DNA of 64,000 nucleotides from Roseburia hominis (GCF_021531695.1 NZ_JADYUI010000007.1:1-64000); one strand, 5' to 3'. Shown: positions 26,270 to 37,862, counted from the stretch's first letter. Notes: generated by a model from the sequence alone, not told the origin. Program-made: numbers and translations.

Positions 26270-27814
26270 GTGCAGGTAATTATTGCTGTGATAGTCACGT
26301 TAGTTGTTGCAATTCCTATTACTTACCTTATCGCTACATCGTATTTTAAAAAGACTTCTGAGGCGAAAATCGGAAGTGCGGAAGATAAGGCGAGAGAAAT
26401 AATAGATGAAGCAGTAAAAACCGCCGAAACGAAGAAACGTGAGTCATTGCTTGAAGTAAAGGAAGAGTCCATTCGTACCAAAAATGAACTGGACAAGGAA
26501 ATCAAGGAGAGGCGTAACGAGATTCAGCGAAATGAACGTCGTATTGAGCAAAAAGAGTCAAATTTGGACAAAAAGCTTGAATCTATGGAGAAACGTGAAG
26601 CGGGATTTGCAGCAAAAGAAGAAGAAATTAACAGACAAAAAGCAGAAGTTGCGAAGCTCCATGAGGAGCGTGTACGGGAACTTGAAAGAATCTCTGGACT
26701 TACCTCCGAACAAGCAAAAGAATACCTTTTAAAAACTGTTGAAGAAGATGTGAAAATTGATACAGCCAAAATGATCAAAGAAATGGAAAGTCAGGCGAAG
26801 GAAGAGGCTACAAAGAAAGCGCGTGAATATGTAGTAACAGCGATTCAAAAATGTGCTGCAGATCACGTTGCAGAAACAACAATTTCTGTTGTACAGCTTC
26901 CAAATGATGAAATGAAGGGGCGAATCATTGGTAGAGAGGGACGTAATATTCGTACACTTGAAACCTTGACAGGTGTAGATCTGATTATTGACGATACACC
27001 GGAAGCCGTTATTTTATCAGGGTTTGATCCGATTCGTAGAGAAGTGGCGCGTATTGCCCTTGAAAAATTGATCGTAGATGGACGTATTCATCCGGCAAGA
27101 ATTGAAGAAATGGTTGAGAAGGCTCAAAAAGAAGTCGAAAACATGATTCGTGAAGAAGGAGAGGCAGCAACTTTAGAAGTTGGTGTTCATGGAATTCATC
27201 CGGAATTGGTTCGTTTACTTGGAAGAATGAAATTCAGAACCAGTTATGGTCAAAATGCATTAAAGCATTCAATTGAAGTGGCTCAGCTTTCAGGGTTATT
27301 GGCTGCTGAAGTTGGAGTCGATGTAAGGACTGCAAAACGTGCAGGACTTTTACATGATATAGGAAAATCCGTAGATCATGAAATGGAAGGATCTCATATT
27401 CAGATTGGTGTTGATTTGTGTAGAAAATATAAAGAATCACCAGTTATTATCAATGCGGTAGAGGCACATCACGGTGATGTGGAGCCGGAATCTTTGATTG
27501 CATGTCTGGTACAGGCAGCTGATACAATCAGTGCAGCCCGTCCGGGAGCAAGAAGGGAAACATTAGAAACATATTCAAACAGATTAAAACAGTTAGAAGA
27601 TATTACAAATGGTTTTAAAGGGGTAGAGAAATCTTTTGCAATTCAAGCAGGTAGAGAGATTCGTGTCATGGTAGTTCCTGAGCAGATCAGTGATGCCGAT
27701 ATGGTATTGTTAGCACGTGATATTTCAAAACAGATAGAATCAGAGTTGGAATATCCGGGACAGATAAAAGTAAATGTTATCCGAGAATCACGTGTGATTG
27801 ATTACGCAAAGTAG
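26270..27814 (+). CDS. rny: Ribonuclease Y
   Basis: Membrane-anchored endoribonuclease that starts mRNA decay in Firmicutes. 514 residues: an N-terminal membrane helix (about 3-22), a long charged coiled coil (to about 200), a KH RNA-binding domain ([15 protein letters not shown]) and an HD domain with the metal pair in [12 protein letters not shown] and HHGDVEPES. Length is typical. Translation starts at GTG 26270 behind AAAGGAGGTG, an extended match to 16S rRNA. The gene has its own promoter and terminator. Confidence 0.97.
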   Translation: MQVIIAVIVTLVVAIPITYLIATSYFKKTSEAKIGSAEDKAREIIDEAVKTAETKKRESLLEVKEESIRTKNELDKEIKERRNEIQRNERRIEQKESNLDKKLESMEKREAGFAAKEEEINRQKAEVAKLHEERVRELERISGLTSEQAKEYLLKTVEEDVKIDTAKMIKEMESQAKEEATKKAREYVVTAIQKCAADHVAETTISVVQLPNDEMKGRIIGREGRNIRTLETLTGVDLIIDDTPEAVILSGFDPIRREVARIALEKLIVDGRIHPARIEEMVEKAQKEVENMIREEGEAATLEVGVHGIHPELVRLLGRMKFRTSYGQNALKHSIEVAQLSGLLAAEVGVDVRTAKRAGLLHDIGKSVDHEMEGSHIQIGVDLCRKYKESPVIINAVEAHHGDVEPESLIACLVQAADTISAARPGARRETLETYSNRLKQLEDITNGFKGVEKSFAIQAGREIRVMVVPEQISDADMVLLARDISKQIESELEYPGQIKVNVIRESRVIDYAK

Positions 27815-27825
27815 AATGAAAATGT

Positions 27826-27858
27826 AAACCCCAGAAACATTTTGTTTCTGGGGTTTTT
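27826..27858 (+). terminator. Intrinsic terminator after rny
   Basis: AAACCCCAGAAAC pairs with GTTTCTGGGGTTT around a 5-base loop, a perfect stem of 13 pairs ending in T residues. Confidence 0.92.
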
Positions 27859-27894
27859 CTGTTAGAATTGAGAATGAAAATAAAGGAGATATTT

Positions 27895-28452
27895 ATGGAA
27901 TACAAAATTAAGCGTTTGAATCGAGAATTGGTATATCAGGGATCTATTGTAGATGTTTATGCAGATGAAATGCAGCTTCCGGATGGAAGTAAAGAAAAAT
28001 GGGATTTTGTTTCACATAGGAAAGGCGCTGCTGCTGTTGTTGCAGTAAGAGAAGATGGAAAGCTTTTATTAGTGCGGCAGTATAGAAATGCATTAAATCG
28101 GGAGACGTTAGAAATTACTGCGGGTTCCAGAGACTCTGTGAATGAAGATACGGCGGTGTGCGCGAGACGTGAACTGGAAGAAGAAACGGGATATCAATGT
28201 GGTAGTTTGAAAAAATTGCTGGAACTTAAGACAACAGTGGCATTTTGTGATGAATTCATAGATGTCTATCTGGCAACAGATTTAAAACCAGGGAAGCAGC
28301 ACCTGGATGCAGGAGAGGATATTAAAATTGAGGCATATGAACTGTCAGAACTGGTTAAAATGATTTTTGAGGGTAAAATACAGGATTCAAAAACAGTGGC
28401 CGGAATTTTGGCATATCAGAATCTTGTTTTGACAAATAAAAATAATAATTAG
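27895..28452 (+). CDS. NUDIX hydrolase, probable ADP-ribose pyrophosphatase
   Basis: Hydrolyses nucleoside-diphosphate sugars such as ADP-ribose. 185 residues. The NUDIX helix is clear (ARRELEEETGY), with the upstream glycine in TAGSRDSVNED one residue further away than in the classic box. The flanking LLLVRQYRNALNRETLEI and the C-terminal layout match ADP-ribose pyrophosphatases. ATG 27895 follows AAAGGAG; the earlier in-frame ATG at 27868 has none. It lies between rny and spoIIM. Confidence 0.88.
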   Translation: MEYKIKRLNRELVYQGSIVDVYADEMQLPDGSKEKWDFVSHRKGAAAVVAVREDGKLLLVRQYRNALNRETLEITAGSRDSVNEDTAVCARRELEEETGYQCGSLKKLLELKTTVAFCDEFIDVYLATDLKPGKQHLDAGEDIKIEAYELSELVKMIFEGKIQDSKTVAGILAYQNLVLTNKNNN

Positions 28453-28494
28453 AAAAAGACATGCATAGGCTTAAGAGAAAAGATAGGAAAGCAT

Positions 28495-29082
28495 GTGAGA
28501 AAAATAAGAACTACAATCATAAAAAAAGCTGAGATTATCTATTTTATGGCATTCTTTTGTGGTATTTTATTAGCAAACCTGTTAGGAATTGAACAGTTAA
28601 AACAATACAGCATTTTTAATGAATATTTTTTAAACCAACTATTGTATGTTTCTGTGAATTATAACGACTTGTTGTTTTATATAGCAGAGAACAGAGGAAT
28701 TATGTTTGTGCTGCTGCTTGTGTTTAGCGTTACAAAATTTGGAATTCCGGTGCATTTCTTATATATTATCTGGAATGGGTTTTCTTTTGGAATAGCAATG
28801 GTGTCTGTGATTGTGAATTTTGGCTTTAAGGGAATTCTTGTTCTGTGTGCGTTCTTATTACCGCAATATTTGTTTTACATTTTAACATACATTATGTTAT
28901 TTTATTTTTCATGGCAGTGGGCAGATATAGTGAAAAATGAAAAGTATAGACAGCCATTATTTTCCAAAAAAATTTGGGCAGTCTGCTTTTTTATAGTGAT
29001 GATTTTACTGTTTTTTATAGGCATAATGACGGAAAGCTATCTTAATCCTTATATAATAAAAAAAATTATAAAAATTATATAA
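28495..29082 (+). CDS. spoIIM: Stage II sporulation protein M-like membrane protein
   Basis: 195 residues with about five membrane helices, beginning at GTG 28495. Helix pattern, length and the short basic N-terminus followed by ENRGIMFVLLLVFSVTKFGIPVHF match SpoIIM, part of the DMP machine that drives engulfment in sporulating Firmicutes. Location between a NUDIX gene and xerD is common for spoIIM in Lachnospiraceae. The primary match is moderate, as usual for this family. The ribosome site AGGAAAG is modest. Confidence 0.65.
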   Translation: MRKIRTTIIKKAEIIYFMAFFCGILLANLLGIEQLKQYSIFNEYFLNQLLYVSVNYNDLLFYIAENRGIMFVLLLVFSVTKFGIPVHFLYIIWNGFSFGIAMVSVIVNFGFKGILVLCAFLLPQYLFYILTYIMLFYFSWQWADIVKNEKYRQPLFSKKIWAVCFFIVMILLFFIGIMTESYLNPYIIKKIIKII

Positions 29083-29184
29083 AAAAAATGTAAAATTATT
29101 TACCACATATGGTACACAAAAAAACTGAAATTTCGACATGTAGTAGTTTTATGTAAATCAAAAAAATATGTCTAAAATTGCTAT

Positions 29185-29212
29185 TTGCTTTTTGAAAAAC
29201 ATATATTATAAT
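29185..29212 (+). promoter_or_regulatory. Probable promoter upstream of xerD
   Basis: TTGCTT (29185-29190), 16-base spacer, TATAAT (29207-29212). The resulting leader would be about 190 bases and would contain the hairpin repeat. Confidence 0.45.
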
Positions 29213-29264
29213 AATTATCATATCGTTTTCCTTGGTACATTTTTACATTTTAAGCATGAAAACA

Positions 29265-29302
29265 GAGCAGGTAGCGAAGCGGATTGTGAATATCCGCTTT
29301 AC
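29265..29302 (+). repeat. Dispersed 38-base hairpin repeat, copy A
   Basis: Matches copies at 39696-39733 and 58370-58408 (reverse). The 3' half folds as AAGCGGAT / ATCCGCTT. Copy A differs from copy B at a handful of positions, mostly transitions. Confidence 0.7.
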
Positions 29303-29407
29303 TGTATACAAGAAAACGTTACAAACATTGGAGTTGTATGAGAAATTCGCAAAGAGCGTTTTTTTCATTGGACAGAAGTATGAAAATAGTGGGAAGGGCA
29401 ACTTGAT

Positions 29408-30292
29408 ATGACAGAGGATATTCAGAAATTTATTCTATATATGCATACGGAAAAGCATACATCTGAAAATACGGAAGTCTCATATAAGAGAGATTTGAAA
29501 AATATGGAGCAGTTTCTGAACGGACAGGGAATCAATCAAATAGAAAAAGTTACGGCAATATCGCTTAATTCTTATGTCTTATATCTTGAAAAAATAGGTA
29601 GAAAACCTTCCACGATATCAAGAAGTATTGCCTCTATGAAGGCTTTTTTTCATTATCTGGCAAAAAAAGGGAAAATTACAGTGGATCCTTCAGAAAACCT
29701 GAAAGCACCGAAGATTGAAAAAAAGTTACCCGAGATCCTTACAATAGAAGAGACAGAACGATTGTTAGAGCAACCATCCGGGACTTCTCCAAAAGAGTTA
29801 CGGGATAAAGCAATGTTGGAACTTTTGTATGCAACAGGGATTCGGGTTTCGGAATTGATTCATCTGAAGATGAAAGATCTTAATATAGATATGGAATTTT
29901 TGGTCTGTAAGGATGCAAATAAAGAGCGTGTAGTTCCGTTTGGAACTATGGCAAAAAAATCACTTGTCGCTTATCTTGAAAAAGGCAGACCCAATATTGT
30001 GGAAGATGATATGTGTGACTTGCTTTTTACGAATTGTTCCGGACAGGAAATGAGCAGACAGGGATTCTGGAAGCTGATTAAGCATTATGGAAAAATGGCA
30101 GGTATTGAAAAGGATCTTACACCACACACCCTGCGCCATTCTTTTGCAGCACATATGGTCGGAAATGGTGCAGATTTAAAATCGGTGCAGGAGATGCTGG
30201 GGCATTCTGATATTGCAACCACACAGATTTATATGCAGGTGAATAAGGGGAAAATGCGCGAGGTATATCAAAATACGCATCCAAGAAGATAA
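29408..30292 (+). CDS. xerD: Tyrosine recombinase XerD
   Basis: Site-specific recombinase that resolves chromosome dimers at dif. 294 residues: N-terminal SAM-like DNA-binding domain, then the catalytic domain with Arg in ATGIRVSEL, HTLRHSFAAHM (His and Arg), GHSDIATTQIYM (His and the nucleophile region) and a C-terminal Tyr. Length is typical and no phage genes surround it, so it is the housekeeping enzyme and not an integrase. Weak ribosome site AAGGG precedes ATG 29408. Confidence 0.92.
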   Translation: MTEDIQKFILYMHTEKHTSENTEVSYKRDLKNMEQFLNGQGINQIEKVTAISLNSYVLYLEKIGRKPSTISRSIASMKAFFHYLAKKGKITVDPSENLKAPKIEKKLPEILTIEETERLLEQPSGTSPKELRDKAMLELLYATGIRVSELIHLKMKDLNIDMEFLVCKDANKERVVPFGTMAKKSLVAYLEKGRPNIVEDDMCDLLFTNCSGQEMSRQGFWKLIKHYGKMAGIEKDLTPHTLRHSFAAHMVGNGADLKSVQEMLGHSDIATTQIYMQVNKGKMREVYQNTHPRR

Positions 30293-30370
30293 AGATTGTG
30301 ATAACATAGTAGCAAAGGTAGTGGATTATTTTTATATGCTATGAAACTATAATAAATATAATAAAAAATG

Positions 30371-30407
30371 AATGGAGCTTGTTTCATAAAAAGAAACAGG
30401 CTCCATT
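30371..30407. terminator. Bidirectional terminator between xerD and the DAHP synthase gene
   Basis: AATGGAGCTTGTTTC pairs with GAAACAGGCTCCATT around a 7-base loop. The T tract is stronger on the minus strand (CATTTTTTATT), so it serves mainly the minus-strand gene; the two genes converge here. Confidence 0.85.
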
Positions 30408-30423
30408 TGTACTTTACAAGAAA

Positions 30424-31455
30424 CTATTGGTTCATTTCTGCAATAGTATAAATCAATTGTTCTGACTCATTCCATCCAAGACAAGGGTCAGTAATGGATT
30501 TGCCATAAATATGCTCGCCGATTTTCTGGTTTCCCGGTTCAATATAGCTTTCAACCATAACACCTTTTACCATCTTTTTGATATCGGAAGATACCTGACG
30601 ATTGTGCATAACTTCTTTTACGATACGAACCTGTTCCGCATATTTTTTGCCGGAATTGGAGTGATTTGCATCTACAATGGCAGCAGGATTTTTTAAATCC
30701 ATCTTATCATACATTTCAATCAAACGCATGATATCTTCATAATGATAATTTTGTGTTGCATTTCCGTGTTTACTTACGGCACCTCTTAAAACGACGTGAG
30801 TCAGATCGTTTCCAGGTGTTTCTACTTCATATCCACGATAAGTGAAGTGGTGTGGATGTTGTGCAGCATATACGGAATTCAACATAACGGAAAAATCACC
30901 GCTGGTCGGATTTTTCATACCGGAGGCAACGTCGAAACCGCTGACGGTCAGACGGTGCTGCTGGTCTTCCACAGAACGTGCTCCAATGGCAACGTAGGAA
31001 AGAAGATCCGAAATATATTCCCAGTTTTCAGGATAAAGCATTTCATCAGCGGAAGTAAGACCGCTTTCTTCTACAGCGCGAATATGCATTTTGCGCATAG
31101 CAATAAGTCCCGCAATCATATCCGGTGCTTTTTCCGGATCCGGCTGAGTGGCAATTCCTTTGTATCCTTCACCGGTTGTTCTTGGCTTATTTGTGTAGAC
31201 ACGTGGAATAATAATGACACGGTCTTTGACTTTTTCCTGAACGGCAGTAAGACGGCTTACGTAATCACAGACAGGGTCTTCGCTGTCTGCGGAGCATGGA
31301 CCGATGATGACAAGAAAACGGTCATCTTTGCCGGTTAAGACATCTCTAATCATGGCGTCTCTTTCCTTTTTCAAAGCAACAAGCTTTTCAGGAAAAGGAT
31401 AATCTTTTTTAATCTGTTCTGGTGTTGGTAATTCGTTTAAATAGGTGAAACTCAT
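30424..31455 (-). CDS. 3-deoxy-7-phosphoheptulonate (DAHP) synthase
   Basis: First step of aromatic amino-acid synthesis, joining PEP and erythrose 4-phosphate. 343 residues of the AroF/G/H (class I alpha) type: GPCSADSEDP, PRVYTNKPRTTGEGYKG, the ARSVEDQQHR stretch and DANHSNSGKK. Which amino acid feeds back cannot be read reliably. It starts behind AAGGAGAG on the minus strand and ends at a shared terminator. Its leader is only about 25 bases, so there is no room for a T-box or attenuator. Confidence 0.96.
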   Translation of the reverse strand: MSFTYLNELPTPEQIKKDYPFPEKLVALKKERDAMIRDVLTGKDDRFLVIIGPCSADSEDPVCDYVSRLTAVQEKVKDRVIIIPRVYTNKPRTTGEGYKGIATQPDPEKAPDMIAGLIAMRKMHIRAVEESGLTSADEMLYPENWEYISDLLSYVAIGARSVEDQQHRLTVSGFDVASGMKNPTSGDFSVMLNSVYAAQHPHHFTYRGYEVETPGNDLTHVVLRGAVSKHGNATQNYHYEDIMRLIEMYDKMDLKNPAAIVDANHSNSGKKYAEQVRIVKEVMHNRQVSSDIKKMVKGVMVESYIEPGNQKIGEHIYGKSITDPCLGWNESEQLIYTIAEMNQ

Positions 31456-31487
31456 TTTTTCTCTCCTTTTGTAATTCGCTAAAGCAT

Positions 31488-31516
31488 ATCTTAATAGATT
31501 ATGAAACAGATGTCAA
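31488..31516 (-). promoter_or_regulatory. Sigma-A promoter of the DAHP synthase gene
   Basis: Read on the minus strand: TTGACA (31516-31511), 17-base spacer, TAAGAT (31493-31488). Confidence 0.7.
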
Positions 31517-31531
31517 ATGTTATAAGAAGAA

Positions 31532-31855
31532 TCATATATGCGCATTTTTCCATTTTTCGGGTCTTGTGTTGTACTGATCGTTGAGCCAGTCACAGACCCT
31601 GCAAAGTCCATCTTCTGAAAAATCAAATTCGGCAGAAATTTTTTCTGTTTCCGGTACAACATCGAAAGAGTAAGGCCCCGGGAAAATGGTGGCTTTAAAA
31701 TAAGCGGCATTTTGTGGCTCTGCGTCGGAAGCAGAGGCCATGGTTTCTTTCGGATGTTCAATACGTTCGATACGGTAGCGCATACCAAGATAGCTTCCGG
31801 AAAAATGTGACTTTTTATAAAAAGGAATGGAAAAAAGGTCTTTACGTTCAATCAT
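31532..31855 (-). CDS. Small conserved-looking protein of unknown function
   Basis: 107 residues with a soluble, protein-like composition, beginning MIERKDLFSIPFYKK and containing a TIFPGPYSFDVVPE segment, a central strand-rich part and a Trp-containing C-terminal helix. I do not recognise the family, though short proteins with this 'PGPY.FD..PE' pattern seem familiar in Lachnospiraceae. An overlapping frame (31513-31851) is open but has a less natural composition. A promoter lies 50 bases upstream on the same strand. No clear terminator was seen before the DAHP synthase promoter. Confidence 0.65.
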   Translation of the reverse strand: MIERKDLFSIPFYKKSHFSGSYLGMRYRIERIEHPKETMASASDAEPQNAAYFKATIFPGPYSFDVVPETEKISAEFDFSEDGLCRVCDWLNDQYNTRPEKWKNAHI

Positions 31856-31904
31856 ATTATATTATGCTTCTTTCTTTTTTTATAGTGTAACTTGTATCTG
31901 AATT

Positions 31905-31933
31905 ATTATAGTATAAGCTAACATAGAAAACAA
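31905..31933 (-). promoter_or_regulatory. Promoter of the small minus-strand gene
   Basis: Minus strand: TTGTTT (31933-31928), 17-base spacer, TATAAT (31910-31905). Confidence 0.55.
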
Positions 31934-31999
31934 GAAATGAAAACATAAAAAGGTGAAGCAGGAAATGTAGCAGGTTGATATTTCCAAAGGGATTGCTGC

Positions 32000-32028
32000 T
32001 TGACTTTTTTTGCTTAAATTGTTACTAT
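32000..32028 (+). promoter_or_regulatory. Promoter of tRNA-Arg
   Basis: TTGACT (32000-32005), 17-base spacer, TACTAT (32023-32028), about 40 bases before the tRNA. Confidence 0.6.
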
Positions 32029-32069
32029 GAATAAGTCACTGGAAACACTGAAGTGACAAAAATAAGAAT

Positions 32070-32141
32070 GCAACTGTAGTCTAATGGATAGAACGTAGGA
32101 CTCCGACTCCTAAAATATGGGTTCGATTCCCGTCAGTTGCA
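32070..32141 (+). tRNA. tRNA-Arg (anticodon CCG)
   Basis: Cloverleaf can be drawn: acceptor GCAACTG / CAGTTGC, anticodon stem TAGGA / TCCTA with the 7-base loop CTCCGAC (anticodon CCG, reads CGG), and T arm ATGGG-TTCGATT-CCCGT. The D stem has one C-A mismatch. CCA is not encoded. T residues follow directly and could act as a weak terminator. Confidence 0.93.
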
Positions 32142-32188
32142 TATTTTTTGATGAATAGAAATAAGTTTTGAAAATGGGAATTTTAAGT

Positions 32189-32290
32189 AACTGTTATGGG
32201 ATGAACGCCCGGTTATCAGCAATCCGTTTGTGAAGCAAGCTTTGAAGCACGAAGTGCGAGATTGCAAATGGCGTGAGCTGAACTGTTACA
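32189..32290 (+). repeat. Interrupted intergenic repeat (long form)
   Basis: The ends of this stretch, AACTGTTATGGGATGAAC (32189-32206) and GCTGAACTGTTACA (32277-32290), together reproduce the 24-base motif found intact at 40533-40556 on the other strand. About 70 bases sit between them, including GCAATC/GATTGC and GCACGAAGTGC pairings. It lies in the 200-base gap before the SH3 protein gene. Confidence 0.5.
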
Positions 32291-32342
32291 ATTTTAAAGA
32301 TAGATTGGAATTGCGTTTTGGGCATTTAGGAGGAAATACAAG

Positions 32343-33653
32343 ATGAAAGAAAATAATAATGATAATAATAAAATGAATCGTGGCAATAGAAAAAATAATA
32401 AGGACATGCAGACAGATATCGTAACATTTTTTAAAAAGAATGCGCGATACCTTGTGGGTGCAGCAGCACTTATTGTACTGCTTGTTATTTTAATCAGGTT
32501 TACCGGTGATTCCGGAAAGCAGAACGTAGCAGAAGGAACCGAGATTACAGAAATTGCAGGTGCAGAGGGGACTTATGAAGTAGATAAAAATCAGGATATT
32601 AATAATTTGATTACAAATTATTATACCGCCTATGCAAATGGTGATGTCGATACGCTTGCTACATTGGCGACACCACTTTCTGAAAATGAAAAAAGCTACA
32701 TTACAATGTTCAGCCAGTATGTAGAGGCTTATCAGAGTATCAGTTGCTATGTAAAGCAGGGATTAGACGATAAATCTTATCTGGTTTCAGTATATCTTGA
32801 GATGAAACTGAACGGAATTGATACAGTCGCACCGGGACTCAGTACATTTTATGTACAGACAAAAGAAGACGGAAGTCTTTATATTAATAATATTTACAGT
32901 CAGTACAATACTTCTCATAAAGAAGAGGCATTTGATCCTGAAATTGAAAAGTTATATCAGAAATATGAAAATCAGGAAGACGTAAAAAAATTGTGTACAG
33001 ATGTTCAGCAAAAATATGAAGCAGCTTTGGCAGCAGATACAAATCTGGCAAATATGATGGGAACAATTGCCGATGCCTATAATGCATGGTCAGCAAGCCT
33101 TCCGGTAGCGGAGGAACAATCTACTGAACAGCCAGCCGATGCAGCACAGGCAGACCAACCACAGGATACTGCCCCTGCAGAGGAACAGCCTGTAGCAGAA
33201 CAACCGGCAGAGCAGCCTGCTGATGCCAATGTACAGGCAATGAATGATACAGTATATGCACTTGATACGGTAAATATCAGATCTGCGGCAGATCAGAATT
33301 CCAGTGCAGTAGGTTCTGCAACTATCGGTGCTTCATTTACAAGAACCGGAGTTTCCGGGGAATGGAGCCAGGTTCAGTACAATGGTGGTACGGCTTATAT
33401 TAAAACAGAGTTTTTGACAACGGATGCATCACAGACATCAAAATCTTCTACGGCGAGCACGGCAGCAGCAGGAGAAACCATCCGGTTATCCGATACAATC
33501 AATGTGCGTTCCTCGATGGGAGAGAATGCAGATCGTCTTGGAGTGGCATATGCCGGTGAAAATGTAAAAGTTGTAGAATCCTATGCAGAAGGATGGTCCA
33601 AGGTCGAGTGGAATGGACAAACAGGTTACGTTAAGACCGATTTGTTGAAGTAG
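32343..33653 (+). CDS. Membrane-anchored protein with two bacterial SH3 domains
   Basis: 436 residues. An Asn-rich cytoplasmic N-terminus (1-32) precedes one membrane helix (about 37-53). The external part holds a helical NTF2-like region (80-260), a Gln/Pro/Ala/Glu-rich linker with EQPA-type repeats (262-297) and two SH3b domains (about 303-355 and 378-436), each with the NIRS/NVRS motif. SH3b domains usually bind the peptidoglycan peptide, so a cell-wall or sensory role is likely, but no enzyme domain is present. AGGAGG precedes ATG 32343 and a perfect terminator follows. Confidence 0.88.
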   Translation: MKENNNDNNKMNRGNRKNNKDMQTDIVTFFKKNARYLVGAAALIVLLVILIRFTGDSGKQNVAEGTEITEIAGAEGTYEVDKNQDINNLITNYYTAYANGDVDTLATLATPLSENEKSYITMFSQYVEAYQSISCYVKQGLDDKSYLVSVYLEMKLNGIDTVAPGLSTFYVQTKEDGSLYINNIYSQYNTSHKEEAFDPEIEKLYQKYENQEDVKKLCTDVQQKYEAALAADTNLANMMGTIADAYNAWSASLPVAEEQSTEQPADAAQADQPQDTAPAEEQPVAEQPAEQPADANVQAMNDTVYALDTVNIRSAADQNSSAVGSATIGASFTRTGVSGEWSQVQYNGGTAYIKTEFLTTDASQTSKSSTASTAAAGETIRLSDTINVRSSMGENADRLGVAYAGENVKVVESYAEGWSKVEWNGQTGYVKTDLLK

Positions 33654-33666
33654 GACAGAATATCGG

Positions 33667-33696
33667 GCGGAGACTGAGGTCTCCGCTAATTTTTTA
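33667..33696 (+). terminator. Intrinsic terminator after the SH3 protein gene
   Basis: GCGGAGAC pairs perfectly with GTCTCCGC around a 4-base loop, followed by a T run. Confidence 0.9.
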
Positions 33697-33791
33697 ATGT
33701 ATAGTAAAATTTTTTAAATTTTCTGGGAAAGAGCTTGTTGCATTAACGTGTAAAAGAGTCGTCTTTCTTATTACTATTTTAGGAGAAAAGA

Positions 33792-36552
<2,761 letters not shown>

Positions 36553-36565
36553 GGAGCGTGTAAAT

Positions 36566-37498
36566 ATGCCAATTAAAATTCAGGGAGATCTTCCGGCAAA
36601 GGAAATCTTAGAAAAAGAAAATATATTTGTTATGGATGAAAACCGTGCGGCACATCAGGATATTCGTCCGATTGATATTGCAATTTTAAATTTGATGCCG
36701 TTAAAAGAGGATACGGAGTTACAGTTATTACGTTCCTTATCCAACACACCGCTTCAGGTGGATGTTACCTTTTTGACGGTATCATCGCATGAATCGAAAA
36801 ACACATCACAGAGCCATTTGAATAAATTTTATTTAACATTTGAAGACATCAAGTATCGCACTTTTGACGGGCTTATTATTACCGGTGCACCGGTGGAACA
36901 GATGCCGTATGAAGAGGTCGATTACTGGGATGAAGTCTGCAAAATTATGGAGTGGACAAAAACCAACGTGACGTCTACGCTGCATTTGTGTTGGGGAGCG
37001 CAGGCAGGACTTTATTATCATTATGGAATACCAAAGCATGACCTCGCACAGAAAAAATTTGGAATTTATAGGCATCATGTTATGAACCGCAAGGTGCCTC
37101 TGGTTCGTGGATTTGATGATTATTTTTATGCACCACATTCGAGACATACTGAAGTCTTAAAGGAAGATATTGAAAAAGTTCCGGAGCTTACTGTGCTTGC
37201 AGAGTCAGAAGAGGCAGGTGTTTTTTTGGTAAGTGATCCGGAGGGCAAAAAAATATTTGTGATGGGACATCCGGAATATGACCGACTGACACTGGATAAA
37301 GAATATAAAAGAGACAAAGAGAAGGGGCTTGCAATCGAAAAACCGGTGAATTATTATCCGGATGATGATGAAACGAAAAAACCATATTTGCAGTGGCGTT
37401 CCCATGGCAATATTTTGTATGCAAACTGGCTTAATTATTATGTTTATCAGGTAACACCGTATGAGTTCATTGATAACTCAATTATACTGGGAAAATAA
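36566..37498 (+). CDS. metA: Homoserine O-acyltransferase, predicted acetyl-CoA-specific
   Basis: Activates homoserine for methionine synthesis. 310 residues of the MetA family with nucleophile Cys142 in HLCWGAQAG and the His-Glu pair in MGHPEYD. In this family residue 111 decides the acyl donor: Gly gives succinyl-CoA use, Glu gives acetyl-CoA use. Here the position (TGAPVEQ) is Glu111, so the product is predicted to be O-acetylhomoserine despite the usual 'succinyltransferase' label. It follows ligA closely. No SAM riboswitch was seen, since there is no leader. Confidence 0.95.
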   Translation: MPIKIQGDLPAKEILEKENIFVMDENRAAHQDIRPIDIAILNLMPLKEDTELQLLRSLSNTPLQVDVTFLTVSSHESKNTSQSHLNKFYLTFEDIKYRTFDGLIITGAPVEQMPYEEVDYWDEVCKIMEWTKTNVTSTLHLCWGAQAGLYYHYGIPKHDLAQKKFGIYRHHVMNRKVPLVRGFDDYFYAPHSRHTEVLKEDIEKVPELTVLAESEEAGVFLVSDPEGKKIFVMGHPEYDRLTLDKEYKRDKEKGLAIEKPVNYYPDDDETKKPYLQWRSHGNILYANWLNYYVYQVTPYEFIDNSIILGK

Positions 37499-37537
37499 TG
37501 AAAAAGTAGGCTTTTTGGAGTTGTAAATTTGATGAAT

Positions 37538-37862
37538 TAAGATTATGAACTGCTTCTTTTGCAGAAAGATTCTGAATAAACACCAGAAGAAAATGTCTTC
37601 TGCAAAAAAGACCTGAACCGTCTTTCTTGTTTTTCTAAGAGTCCGCCGGAAAAGCTTTGATTACAGTGCTGCTCCCACAACTCGCTTTGCAGACAATGAA
37701 TTTTTGTACGTTCTTGTGCTCACACATGTGTCCGCAGCATGATTGCTTTCCCGGCTTTCCCTCTAAGAAAAACAGCGAAAGACTAGAAGGTCTTTTTTAC
37801 AGTTGCATTTTCTTCTGCTGTTTCAGCAAGACATGTGAGCAAAAGAAGCAGGGATATACTTT
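37538..37862 (+). mobile_element. MITE-like non-coding inverted-repeat element (long form)
   Basis: CTGCTTCTTTTGC (37550-37562) and GCAAAAGAAGCAG (37839-37851) are perfect 13-base inverted ends of a roughly 300-base unit with no convincing gene. Inside are a hairpin (37556-37607), a pair of about 30-base imperfect inverted arms (37628-37657 with 37748-37776) and a small terminator-like hairpin. Both outer edges, TAAGATTATG... and ...AGGGATATACTT, recur at 58462-58516 in reverse, where almost the whole interior is missing. No transposase is present, so mobility is only inferred. Confidence 0.55.
37778..37798 (+). terminator. Small terminator-like hairpin inside the MITE-like element
   Basis: AAAGAC pairs with GTCTTT around a 6-base loop, then further T. 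It could end metA transcripts that read into the element. Confidence 0.5.

Larger units (their letters stand above)
29083..29407 (+). other. Intergenic region before xerD
   Basis: This 325-base stretch is very AT-rich at first and holds a probable promoter (29185-29212) and one copy of a dispersed hairpin repeat (29265-29302). A single Spo0A-box-like TTCGACA lies at 29132-29138 but is too short to trust. No open frame of note and no clear terminator after spoIIM were found. Confidence 0.6.

Noticed and set aside
29132-29138. Single Spo0A-box-like TTCGACA upstream of xerD
   Set aside because: A 7-base match in AT-rich DNA is expected by chance, and it is not clearly placed relative to a promoter.
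29408-30292. xerD as a phage or island integrase
   Set aside because: Normal length, no adjacent phage genes or attachment-like repeats next to the tRNA 1.8 kb away.
31513-31851. Alternative minus-strand frame overlapping the small gene at 31532-31855
   Set aside because: Pro/Thr/Ser-rich and less protein-like than the chosen frame.
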